Shown here one piece after another: positions 1 through 7,001 of a stretch of 14,641 nt of DNA. Origin of the DNA: CAZVWW01 sp964631265. Lineage in GTDB: Bacteria > Thermotogota > Thermotogae > MWEM01. The notes below the pieces were generated by a model. That model searched no databases, was not told the DNA's origin, and saw only the letters and a program-made list of their open reading frames with translations. The stretch's first letter is position 1. Each line of letters opens with the position of its first letter. A program made the translations under genes and the position numbers. The stretch lies in the NCBI GenBank assembly GCA_964631265.1, contig CAZVWW010000054.1, forward strand, positions 1 through 14,641, given 5' to 3'.

Positions 1-17
1 TTGTTGGTTTGGTTAGC

Positions 18-43
18 CGTTCCAGGCCGGGGGACCTGGAACG
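18..43. repeat. Perfect 9-bp hairpin with 8-nt loop CCGGGGGA
   Basis: The arms CGTTCCAGG and CCTGGAACG are exact reverse complements around the loop CCGGGGGA. No T-run follows on either strand, so it does not look like an intrinsic terminator for the chemotaxis gene that ends at 149. A second hairpin with the same loop but a different 9-bp stem lies at 8714-8739. This suggests a dispersed structural element rather than a chance palindrome. Confidence 0.6.
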
Positions 44-59
44 AGAGGGAAGGGGTATG

Positions 60-140
60 GATCAAGGGACCTGTTCCGCTGATTCGTCCGCATTATTATT
101 GAAATATTTCAGCAAACAGAACCGTCCCCATTGCTGCCCC
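60..140. repeat. REP-like GGGAC-containing pieces
   Basis: GGGACCTG occurs at 32-39 and again at 65-72, and an inverted relative, AGAACCGTCCCC, follows near 118-130. The inverted piece read on the minus strand (GGGGACGGTTCT) resembles the heads of REP sequences associated with REP-type (IS200-like) transposases in many bacteria. Nothing coding was seen in 1-148. The assignment rests on motif resemblance only. Confidence 0.25.
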
Positions 141-148
141 GTTGCTGT

Positions 149-2425
149 TCAGGTCTTGAAATGATCCGTCTCCTCTTCCAGATTGTTGCACAGCTGCTTA
201 ATCGTTGAGGTATTAGATTCAATGGCAGATACTTTTTCGCTCTGTTGATCAAAGACGGTGATAATTTTATCCATTTGTTCCGTAGCATTCAAAAGGGCAT
301 CAGACGATTCCTCCATCGCTTTGGAGATGTCTTCAGCGGCATTTTCCTGGACGACGACTGATTCGTTTAATTTGTTCACTTCCTCGTTCAAGCTGGAAAG
401 ACTCGTTTTTATCTGCTCAAACTGGGTGAAAGTCTCTTCAGACTTGTTCTTGACATCGTTGATGACTTCACTGGTGCTCTCTGAGGCCTTTGAGACAGAA
501 CCGACCCCTTCATTCATCACCTGCAGTATCTTTTTTATATCCTCTGTGGCAGACTGTGTCTCCTCTGCCAGTTTTCTGATCTCGTCTGCGACGACGGCAA
601 ACCCCTTCCCGGCTTTTCCGGCCCTGGCTGCTTCTATAGCGGCGTTTAAAGCCAGCAGATTCGTTTGTTCAGATATTTGTGCGATGGAGATAACGACCGT
701 TTCAACCTGATTTGAATTATCGACCAGTGTGTTTGCCACCTCTTTGGTGTTTTCAGCCTTTTCCATTGCCGAGTCGACCAGTTCGGTGACCTCGTTTATT
801 CTTGTTTCACCGATACCGGCACATGATGAGGTTTCTGCTGTTTGGTCGCTGAGGTTTTTGGCGGCTGTGGAGACTGTATTTGCAATATTCTTGATCTCCT
901 CTATTTCGGCATTCACCTCTTCAACTGATGCTGAAGTATTGTTGAGGTTGTTGCCGGTCAGCTCAATCTGCTCCCGCACGACTTTTTCGCCTTTTTTGGT
1001 ATCATCTGTGTTTTCCTTCAGGATATCGGTTCCGTCGACGATCTTGTTCTGTGCATCTTTCACATTGTATATAGTATTTCTGACAGCGCCAATAATCGAA
1101 TTAAGGACTTCAGTGAGAGTGGCAAACTCATCCTTTCTCTGCGTCACATCTTTTGAGAAATCCAGTTGCTTTAATCGTTCAATAGATAAAACAAACTGCT
1201 TTATGGACTTCTTGATCACCCTGATCATGATGAAAGCAATGAGGACATTGAGCAATATGATCCCCAGGATCACGATGAGTTCTGTTTGGAAATTGTCCCG
1301 GATGGCGGAGAGTGATTCTTTGTTTTTAAGGTCAATCATTTCAAAACTGTTCTTTAAAAGGGTAGACTTATTCTGCTTATTCACTTGGATCTTCTGATTC
1401 AGATTATCAATGCTTTGAATCAGGCTGCCGTTTATCGTTCCGGCTGAAAAAAGCTGGTATTGCTCTTTCATCGTTTTGTTCAGTTCGTTGTCAGAATCCA
1501 GACTTTTCATTTTGGATTCCAATCTCTTTCGCTCCTTAAGCAGTGTATCGAGTTCATTGAGTTTTTGAAGATAGTATTCAGCAGCAGACCGACTCAGAAG
1601 AGAAGCTTTAGGCGTTAAAGTTCTGTTGTCCTCTTCATCTTGAAGACGGTTGTTTAAGATTTTTTTCATTTGAAACAGAGATTTGGCATTGGTAAAAAAG
1701 TCTCTGTGGTTTAAGACGGCCAGATGCCACTCCGGATTTTTCTCCCACAAATTCAGGCGATATAACAGGTTCTCCAGCTCAAAGATACTGAATTCTTTTT
1801 CAAATGCGGAGTCTACTATGTTTTCGAGTTCTGCCGGGCTGGTGGCTTTCTGCTCAACGTCTATCTCTTCTATCCGGGCAATCGTTTTCTCAACCCGTTG
1901 TTCGTCCATTCTCTGTAAATCTTCAAGGCCCTTCTCGATGTCATTCATTTCTTTCAGATAGGTGTTGTATTCAACCAGACCGCTGTTGATGACCTGATCC
2001 ATTTTTAATTCTTCCTTTTTATATTCATACACCGATTGGACATCTTCGTTGATGGCAGACAGGATATCCTTCATTTCGGCATCAAAGCCCGATTCTTGAA
2101 TCATTGATTCTGTCTTCTGCATCGTCTCGTTGATCTCGTCCAAAAACTGATCCAATTCCTGTTCTGTAATGGCATAACCCAGTTTTAAGCTGTTTTGGAT
2201 AAGGTTGTCCACATTTGTTTTGATGTCATCAATGTTGATAAAAGCATTAAAACTTTTGTCAGATGCCTCGATCTGATTGCTGATTGTGTTACTTTTCGCC
2301 TCTATATCACCATTTGTAATAAAAGAAATATACAACAGCAGACTAAGTAATGCAATAATGCAAAAAAAGCCCAAAAACATCTTGAATTTGATTGACAATT
2401 TGAACGCCCCCTTCTGTTTCACCAT
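149..2425 (-). CDS. Methyl-accepting chemotaxis protein
   Basis: A 758-residue transmembrane chemoreceptor. Residues 16-37 form a first membrane helix. Residues 38-382 are a long, charged, almost entirely helical extracytoplasmic sensor region, far longer than the roughly 150-residue four-helix bundle of classical receptors and without a recognisable Cache fold. Residues 383-404 are the second membrane helix, followed by a HAMP linker to about 455. The signalling hairpin has the hallmark tip at 586-622 (EQTNLLALNAAIEAARAG, then GKGFAVVADEIRKLAEE). It should act with CheA and CheW, none of which is in the window. One oddity is Lys604 in the tip where Glu is usual (RAGKAGKGF). There is no C-terminal CheR-docking pentapeptide. 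The start is the ATG at 2425. Its Shine-Dalgarno (CAGG directly upstream) is poor, so the GTG one codon on is also possible. The family call is firm; the ligand is unknown. Confidence 0.95.
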   Translation of the reverse strand: MVKQKGAFKLSIKFKMFLGFFCIIALLSLLLYISFITNGDIEAKSNTISNQIEASDKSFNAFINIDDIKTNVDNLIQNSLKLGYAITEQELDQFLDEINETMQKTESMIQESGFDAEMKDILSAINEDVQSVYEYKKEELKMDQVINSGLVEYNTYLKEMNDIEKGLEDLQRMDEQRVEKTIARIEEIDVEQKATSPAELENIVDSAFEKEFSIFELENLLYRLNLWEKNPEWHLAVLNHRDFFTNAKSLFQMKKILNNRLQDEEDNRTLTPKASLLSRSAAEYYLQKLNELDTLLKERKRLESKMKSLDSDNELNKTMKEQYQLFSAGTINGSLIQSIDNLNQKIQVNKQNKSTLLKNSFEMIDLKNKESLSAIRDNFQTELIVILGIILLNVLIAFIMIRVIKKSIKQFVLSIERLKQLDFSKDVTQRKDEFATLTEVLNSIIGAVRNTIYNVKDAQNKIVDGTDILKENTDDTKKGEKVVREQIELTGNNLNNTSASVEEVNAEIEEIKNIANTVSTAAKNLSDQTAETSSCAGIGETRINEVTELVDSAMEKAENTKEVANTLVDNSNQVETVVISIAQISEQTNLLALNAAIEAARAGKAGKGFAVVADEIRKLAEETQSATEDIKKILQVMNEGVGSVSKASESTSEVINDVKNKSEETFTQFEQIKTSLSSLNEEVNKLNESVVVQENAAEDISKAMEESSDALLNATEQMDKIITVFDQQSEKVSAIESNTSTIKQLCNNLEEETDHFKT

Positions 2426-2477
2426 AACCTGAAACGAGTTACATTCAAATCTTTATCACCCTTGATTAATGCGCATT

Positions 2478-2506
2478 ATTCCAAAAAAAGTTTTTTTAAC
2501 AGGCAA
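2478..2506 (-). promoter_or_regulatory. Possible weak promoter of the chemotaxis gene
   Basis: On the minus strand TTGCCT (2501-2506) is separated by 17 bases, an A7-C-T7 tract, from TGGAAT (2478-2483). The start point would fall in a perfect 12-bp palindrome TAATGCGCATTA (2467-2478), which could be a protein-binding site. Matches to consensus are moderate. The rest of the 234-base gap between the two minus-strand genes (2426-2659) shows no clear terminator for the upstream regulator gene. Confidence 0.3.
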
Positions 2507-2659
2507 ATAATTCGTTATTCTTATGATTACTGGAGGATACTTCTCATAGGATTTGTTTCAACACAAAATTGTTAAAACAAGAGAGATATGATGCTGTTTT
2601 GTGGTCTTTTTTTTGAGAGGCATCTCAACTGAAAAGGAGTCAGAAACACAAGTCTTGAA

Positions 2660-3913
2660 TCATTCATTTCTTTGCGCCTTTTGCCCAATTATATTACAAA
2701 AGATCCCGTTCGCCGTTTCCTTGAAGAACTTGGAAAACTCGCTCTTTTCCGTGACTTCCCCGCTCTTGATGAAGTTCGCCTTTATCTGTTTGGAAAAGGT
2801 TTTCTGTAGGGATTGGCAATGCAATACAGCAGAAAAAGGACGATATTGTTCATTAATCAGTCGCCTGTCATCCACGCAGAAAAACAGTTCAAACCATTTG
2901 CCGCCGGGCTTGAGCAGTTTGACGAGGAGGTCAGCCGGATTTGTTCCATGGAACAACCGATGGTACTGGAGGCCGCAGCTCATGGTGATATAATCCACGC
3001 TCTCTTTCGGAAGCGGGGCTCTGTCCACGCTTCCCGAGAACAGAAGGGTGTGTTCCGGCTTGCGGGTGTTCGTGGCAAGCAGGTGTTGAAAGTTTCTGAT
3101 AAAGGCAAGACTGGGGTCGATCCCGATAAACGTGAAATCCGTTCTTCTTTGTAGAAGAGAAGACAGGAGCTTGAATGAGGCCTGTCCTTCCTGAATGGCG
3201 GGGTTCAGAACAGTTCGGTTCTGAACAGGTTCGCTGGAAACCTGTTCTTTAAGCCAGTCAACGGCACTGTAGGCTGTGTTGATAAATGCCGGTGAATAGT
3301 TTTGATCAGGCTGAATGGGAGCGGGCTTGCCTTCGTAAAAATCTTCGTTGGTGGACCCTTCAAAGGTCACAACGCCATCTTTGATTGTTGCTGTGTAACC
3401 GCAGTCACATCTTAAATCGCCGCTGATGACGTCGTTGTTGACAATCCTGTCCGAGTTTAAACTCAGCGGTTTCTGACAATCGGGGCAGATCAGTCTCTTT
3501 GTGAACGCAACGGGAAAACCGATAACCTCTCTTCCCGGGCTATCATGACGGGGGATGTCAACCATCTCGCTCACCTCATGAAGCAGCTGTTGGATTTGTG
3601 CTTTTGCGGTCATGAGCTCGTTGATGGATGTGTCCACTGATTTCAGCTTTCTTTTCAGAAGGTCCATGATCTCCCGTTTTGATGAAAAGGTCCGACTGTG
3701 ATTCAACCTTAAATAGGCCAGATACATGGCTATCTCATCCAGTGTGAAGTTCATCCGCTTGAGTCTCAGGATCTTTTCCATGTCTTCAACACAGGTTTGA
3801 TTATACTCATAATAGGTTCGTTTCTTGATAGGATTCAGGAGTCCTTTTTTGACGTAATACCGGATCGTCACCTGTTTGATGCCGAATTTTGCTGCAAATG
3901 CCCCTATTTTCAT
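2660..3913 (-). CDS. MerR-family regulator fused to zinc ribbon and methyltransferase-like domain
   Basis: A 417-residue cytosolic protein with three parts. Residues 1-75 are a MerR winged helix (IGAFAAKFGIKQVTIRYYVKKG, then the YYEY turn and the LRLKRMNFTLDEI helix), followed by a dimerisation coiled coil to about 118. Residues 143-171 form a four-cysteine zinc ribbon (CPDC and CDC). Residues 230-345 resemble a class I SAM-dependent methyltransferase: a GIDPS strand end (264-268), an acidic motif RAPLPKESVDYI (298-309) and LKPGGKW (334-340). Motif I, normally rich in glycine, reads VLNPAIQEGQ (235-244), so SAM binding or catalysis is doubtful and the fold may serve as a ligand sensor. The start is the ATG at 3913 with AAGGGAGG six bases upstream. 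The gene is divergent from the lipoprotein-protease operon, its most likely target. Typical MerR proteins are much shorter, so this is a true fusion. Confidence 0.85.
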   Translation of the reverse strand: MKIGAFAAKFGIKQVTIRYYVKKGLLNPIKKRTYYEYNQTCVEDMEKILRLKRMNFTLDEIAMYLAYLRLNHSRTFSSKREIMDLLKRKLKSVDTSINELMTAKAQIQQLLHEVSEMVDIPRHDSPGREVIGFPVAFTKRLICPDCQKPLSLNSDRIVNNDVISGDLRCDCGYTATIKDGVVTFEGSTNEDFYEGKPAPIQPDQNYSPAFINTAYSAVDWLKEQVSSEPVQNRTVLNPAIQEGQASFKLLSSLLQRRTDFTFIGIDPSLAFIRNFQHLLATNTRKPEHTLLFSGSVDRAPLPKESVDYITMSCGLQYHRLFHGTNPADLLVKLLKPGGKWFELFFCVDDRRLINEQYRPFSAVLHCQSLQKTFSKQIKANFIKSGEVTEKSEFSKFFKETANGIFCNIIGQKAQRNE

Positions 3914-3929
3914 GATCAGCCTCCCTTCG

Positions 3930-3955
3930 AAATCCCGATACCCGGGTCCGGATTT
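3930..3955. promoter_or_regulatory. Imperfect inverted repeat in the regulator leader
   Basis: AAATCCCGA (3930-3938) and TCCGGATTT (3947-3955) are inverted repeats with one mismatch, around the palindromic centre ACCCGGGT. The element lies between the predicted transcription start of the regulator gene (about 3956, minus strand) and its ribosome-binding site at 3920-3927. It could be an autoregulatory operator or an mRNA stem close to the Shine-Dalgarno. Confidence 0.35.
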
Positions 3956-3962
3956 TCATGTT

Positions 3963-3968
3963 ATTATA
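3963..3968 (-). promoter_or_regulatory. Extended -10 promoter of the MerR-type regulator
   Basis: On the minus strand the sequence reads TGTTATAAT, an extended -10 (TGnTATAAT) with a perfect hexamer. At 17 bases upstream the -35 is poor (GTATCA), which is common for extended -10 promoters. Position relative to the ATG at 3913 is suitable. Confidence 0.5.
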
Positions 3969-3991
3969 ACATTTTGAGCCGATACTGATAC

Positions 3992-4022
3992 TTGACTTAT
4001 AGTTTGGTATATGATGTAAAAT
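3992..4022 (+). promoter_or_regulatory. Promoter of the lipoprotein-protease operon with long MerR-like spacer
   Basis: TTGACT (3992-3997) pairs with TAAAAT (4017-4022) at a 19-base spacing, or with the poorer TGTAAA (4015-4020) at 17. A 19-20 base spacer is the hallmark of promoters that MerR proteins activate by DNA distortion, and a MerR-type gene sits directly upstream in the opposite orientation. The -10 region lies inside the palindrome at 4011-4029. Confidence 0.5.
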
Positions 4023-4029
4023 ACATCAT
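4011..4029. promoter_or_regulatory. Perfect 19-bp palindrome, candidate operator
   Basis: ATGATGTAAAATACATCAT consists of two exact 8-bp inverted halves around a 3-bp centre. It covers the -10 region of the lipoprotein promoter and lies about 98 bases upstream of the regulator start on the other side. It is the clearest protein-binding dyad in the divergent gap. The fusion regulator is the obvious candidate binder, although classical MerR operators sit between -35 and -10 rather than on the -10. Another repressor is therefore possible. Confidence 0.5.
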
Positions 4030-4102
4030 GAGACCACAGATGTCGAAAGCACTGAGAATCAATCACAACACGGACATAATTATAAATCAGGGAGGTTTTA
4101 AG

Positions 4103-5497
4103 ATGAAAAGAAACGTATTCTTATCGCTGCTTGTCCTGGCAGCTGTATTCTTGTTGATCGGTTGTGCAAGCGATCAATCAGGCGGGGGAGGGCTCATCAT
4201 CCCCGAGGACCCGTCAGTTGTCAAAGACGGTAGCGAACTGGCGCCATACTCAAAGGTGAGATTCGCCTGGCTTGACGATCAGGGTCAGCCGTTGCTCTGT
4301 GATCTGACCATTGAAAGAAACGGGGAGGTCGTCGAAGCGCATCAAAACGTGAAAGAACTAGAAACAAGCTTCACGGAAGAGGGCCATTACACCGCCCGGA
4401 TTACATCCGTTAACGCCAGAAGCTCCAGGGCCATTCACTTTACCGTGGCTGAACTTTACAGCCAGCTCTATAATTCCGACAAGGGGCGGTATTATATCGA
4501 AGATGTGTCCGAGGATATGAAAAGAGGCGTGGAAGATGCCGATCAGCAACCCCGGACCTTTTTTGTCAAAATGGATGAAAGAACGGTTGACAATGAGCAT
4601 CCCGAAAAGACAAATGTCGAGGTTTTCCTGATTCCCGAGGATACAAATGGGGACGGCATTATCGACAAGTGGGATGAAACAGAAGAAATGAAAGAAGCCG
4701 TTCCGGTTGTTGGGGGGCTCACAGAAACCGCATCCGGTTTGGCCGTCTTCAACAGAGTGCTTTACACCGAGGATGAGATCGTGGTGCTCGATCTTGAGAT
4801 TGTAAATGGTTATAATCCTTATGATAACGGACAGATATTTAAGCCGGAAAATGCCATTCCGATAGCCAACACTGGTTTTAAACTGAATACGGAGTATGCC
4901 AGATTGACGTTAAACAGGGAAAATCCGAATGAGGAACATTTCAGGAACATCATGCTGGCTGAACGATACGATTCGGATGAAAAGCCGGTCTTCTCTCTTG
5001 AACTGGAAGATGATCCCGAAAAGGAGAATGGTTTACTGGCCAAAATCAAAGCCCCCGATGTGGCAAAATTCGCAGAGCTTTACAAAACCCAATACATGCA
5101 GCTGGCCGTGACATTTCCGTCCGGTCTGAAGTTAAGTGCGGTGGAATTTCCCGATTTCTTTGATCAATCCGGAGAGATTTCCAGTCACCAAGTCATTGAA
5201 TTACCATCCGCCGGGCAGAAAGTCGCCATGCTCTTCAAAGGGATTGCCGGAAGTGATAACGGGACAGGCCAACCCTCTGAGACTTTTGCAGTGCTGCACC
5301 TGGAGATAGAAGCCGAATCAGGTTCGGGGAAAATCGGATTAATCTTTGAAAATCCAATGAGCGATGAAAGCTCGTCAATCGCTGCGTCCATTTTAGGACC
5401 GTTGTTTAAGGATGTTGACAACCGGAATGTTGACGGGTTCATCATCGATTATGAATTCGCCTATTCCTTCAGCTGGGCCAATGGAGGTGTCCAATAA
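4103..5497 (+). CDS. Surface lipoprotein with C-terminal cohesin-like domain
   Basis: A 464-residue lipoprotein. A charged start and hydrophobic helix lead to a lipobox LLIG-C (Cys21), followed by a glycine-rich linker (GGGG at 27-30). Residues about 43-115 look like an Ig or PKD-type beta sandwich. Residues 180-192 (DTNGDGIIDKWDE) form a canonical calcium-binding loop of the EF-hand/dockerin kind. Residues about 306-455 have the pattern of a cohesin: a sheet start (LLAKIKAPDV), a middle block (LAVTFPSGLKLSAVEF), the KGIAGSDNGTG turn (379-388), and the closing strands VLHLEIEAESGSGKIGLIFENP. I chose the ATG at 4103 because GGAGG lies seven bases upstream and the signal peptide starts there; in-frame starts further upstream lie inside the promoter. 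The stop codon overlaps the start of the next gene (TAATG). Anchor and calcium loop are clear; the cohesin call is by pattern and needs a profile search. Confidence 0.8.
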   Translation: MKRNVFLSLLVLAAVFLLIGCASDQSGGGGLIIPEDPSVVKDGSELAPYSKVRFAWLDDQGQPLLCDLTIERNGEVVEAHQNVKELETSFTEEGHYTARITSVNARSSRAIHFTVAELYSQLYNSDKGRYYIEDVSEDMKRGVEDADQQPRTFFVKMDERTVDNEHPEKTNVEVFLIPEDTNGDGIIDKWDETEEMKEAVPVVGGLTETASGLAVFNRVLYTEDEIVVLDLEIVNGYNPYDNGQIFKPENAIPIANTGFKLNTEYARLTLNRENPNEEHFRNIMLAERYDSDEKPVFSLELEDDPEKENGLLAKIKAPDVAKFAELYKTQYMQLAVTFPSGLKLSAVEFPDFFDQSGEISSHQVIELPSAGQKVAMLFKGIAGSDNGTGQPSETFAVLHLEIEAESGSGKIGLIFENPMSDESSSIAASILGPLFKDVDNRNVDGFIIDYEFAYSFSWANGGVQ

Positions 5498-6912
5498 TGA
5501 AAAAAATCATCCTGTTTTTTCTGATTGTGTCGCTGGCATTAGTCTCCTTCGCCGGTCTTGTTGAAGATGCCAGAGAACATTTTACAAATAACGAAAGGAA
5601 TCCCGAAGGCTTTAACGAGACGTTCTGGGAAGACAGGAGCCGTTTCTTCGACTCCTACGAAGACTTTAGAGAAGCGATGTACACGTATAAAATCCTGTCA
5701 AAAGAGATGAAAGACAGATTATTTGGTGTCCGCCAAACGAGGATGACGACAACGCTGGATATGCTGATATCCTCCTACACGGATATCAAGCCCGAAACGA
5801 TCAGCGAGAGCAGTTTCTACCGGCTGGAGCCGGTCCGGGATCAGATGAATCACGGTTCCTGCTGGGCCTTTGCCACCATCGGAACCTTCGAAAGTGCCCT
5901 GGCCGTGCAGACCCTTGGTCTGAAGGCTGAAGGAAACAGGGGCAACAACTTCGACTTTGCCGAGAGATGGACCGCCTATCACAATGTTAATGATGTATTA
6001 TCCGGTGTGTCAGACAATTTCATCATTCAGGACGAAAACCGTCTTGACGGAGGATTTGCGCTGATGGCACTTTACAACTCGATCCGCTACGGGGAGATGG
6101 CAGAGGAGAATGCGCCGTACTCGGAGATCGGTGTCACAACAGATGATAATCTCGAACTACCGGCATCCGCGTACACAGCACCCCGCACCCATTCCAATAA
6201 AACGGTGCTGATCTTCCCGGCCGGATACAGCCGGATGAACGGGTATGGTTACGACGAGTACATCAACATGATCAAGACCGCCCTTTATAACTACGGCTCA
6301 ATGGCGGTGGCCTTCGAGGTGCCCGATATCTTCAGTTATTATCAAAAAGGAGTCCTCACGCCGGACCATATCCCTGAAGATATCGGCGGGCATGGTGTCA
6401 CCCTGGTTGGCTGGGCAGCCGTGGCGGATCTGGATGAGATTGTCCTCGCTTCCAAGACCAATCCGGACGCCACAACGGTTTTGACCACACAGGAGGCCTC
6501 GAGCGGAACATTTACCTATACAGATCCCTGGACAAACGGAGGAGAGGTTGTTGAAAAGACCACAGATCTCTGCTGGATTGTCAAAAACTCCTGGGGATAC
6601 AAATGGGGCGACGGTGGTTATTTCGTGGTGCCCGCCATTTCAGAGGAGGAATATAACAATCCGGGTACAATCGGCCCCTGGCAGATCGAGAACGAACCCA
6701 TGAAAGTTCCGATATTCGATGATGTCACAAAGCATTCTGAAAAAACGCTGGACATCAACGGAGACGGGGTTGTCAACACGGCTGATTTCACCGCCCTTTC
6801 CGGGCACTTCGGTGCCACTGATTTCCCGGAAGGCGATCTCTCAATCCCCGAAAACGGGATCATCGACGGGGATGATCTCTCAACCTGGATGTACCTTTAT
6901 AACAATCAGTGA
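5497..6912 (+). CDS. Secreted papain-family (C1) cysteine protease with C-terminal dockerin
   Basis: A 471-residue protein. A signal peptide (1-19) leads to a region that may be a propeptide (about 20-108), then a C1 peptidase core. The catalytic residues are visible: oxyanion-hole Gln116 and nucleophile Cys122 in DQMNHGSCWAFA, His299 in GGHGVTLVGW, and Asn364 in KNSWGYKWGDGGYF. Residues 417-468 are a type I dockerin-like pair of calcium loops: DINGDGVVNTAD (419-430) is canonical, while the second (447-460, ending IIDGDD) carries a two-residue insertion between its first ligands. It starts within the stop codon of the lipoprotein gene (TAATG) with GGAGGTG seven bases upstream, so the two proteins should be made together. 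The likely role is degradation of extracellular protein while docked to the cohesin-like partner. No terminator is visible before the next promoter. Confidence 0.9.
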   Translation: MKKIILFFLIVSLALVSFAGLVEDAREHFTNNERNPEGFNETFWEDRSRFFDSYEDFREAMYTYKILSKEMKDRLFGVRQTRMTTTLDMLISSYTDIKPETISESSFYRLEPVRDQMNHGSCWAFATIGTFESALAVQTLGLKAEGNRGNNFDFAERWTAYHNVNDVLSGVSDNFIIQDENRLDGGFALMALYNSIRYGEMAEENAPYSEIGVTTDDNLELPASAYTAPRTHSNKTVLIFPAGYSRMNGYGYDEYINMIKTALYNYGSMAVAFEVPDIFSYYQKGVLTPDHIPEDIGGHGVTLVGWAAVADLDEIVLASKTNPDATTVLTTQEASSGTFTYTDPWTNGGEVVEKTTDLCWIVKNSWGYKWGDGGYFVVPAISEEEYNNPGTIGPWQIENEPMKVPIFDDVTKHSEKTLDINGDGVVNTADFTALSGHFGATDFPEGDLSIPENGIIDGDDLSTWMYLYNNQ

Positions 6913-6925
6913 ATCACCGGTTGTG

Positions 6926-6954
6926 TGGACAAGATAAACATTCTGTGCTATAGT
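6926..6954 (+). promoter_or_regulatory. Promoter of the tandem solute-binding protein gene
   Basis: TGGACA (6926-6931) and TATAGT (6949-6954) are spaced by 17 bases, and the -10 is extended (TGC before it). The predicted start lies about 40 bases before the ATG at 7002, so this gene does not depend on the protease operon. Confidence 0.7.
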
Positions 6955-7001
6955 ATTCAAGATGAAGAAGTCCAACACGCTTTACAAGGAGGAAAGACAG
7001 A

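Noticed and set aside
729..1397. Long plus-strand frame opposite the chemotaxis gene
   Set aside because: It is the complement of a well-supported coding sequence, serine/phenylalanine-rich as expected for an antisense shadow, with no known motif.
2483..2499. A7-G-T7 tract as terminator of the regulator gene
   Set aside because: A single-base centre cannot form a loop and there is no G+C-rich stem; it fits better as a promoter spacer or bent DNA.
2595..2630. TTGAGA-GGCA-TCTCAA repeat beside a T-run as terminator of the regulator gene
   Set aside because: On the minus strand the stem is followed by A residues, and on the plus strand the T-run precedes the stem, so the order is wrong for either direction.
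3992..4102. Upstream in-frame start for the lipoprotein
   Set aside because: This part overlaps the -35 and -10 region and the palindrome, and would put 37 residues before the lipoprotein signal peptide.
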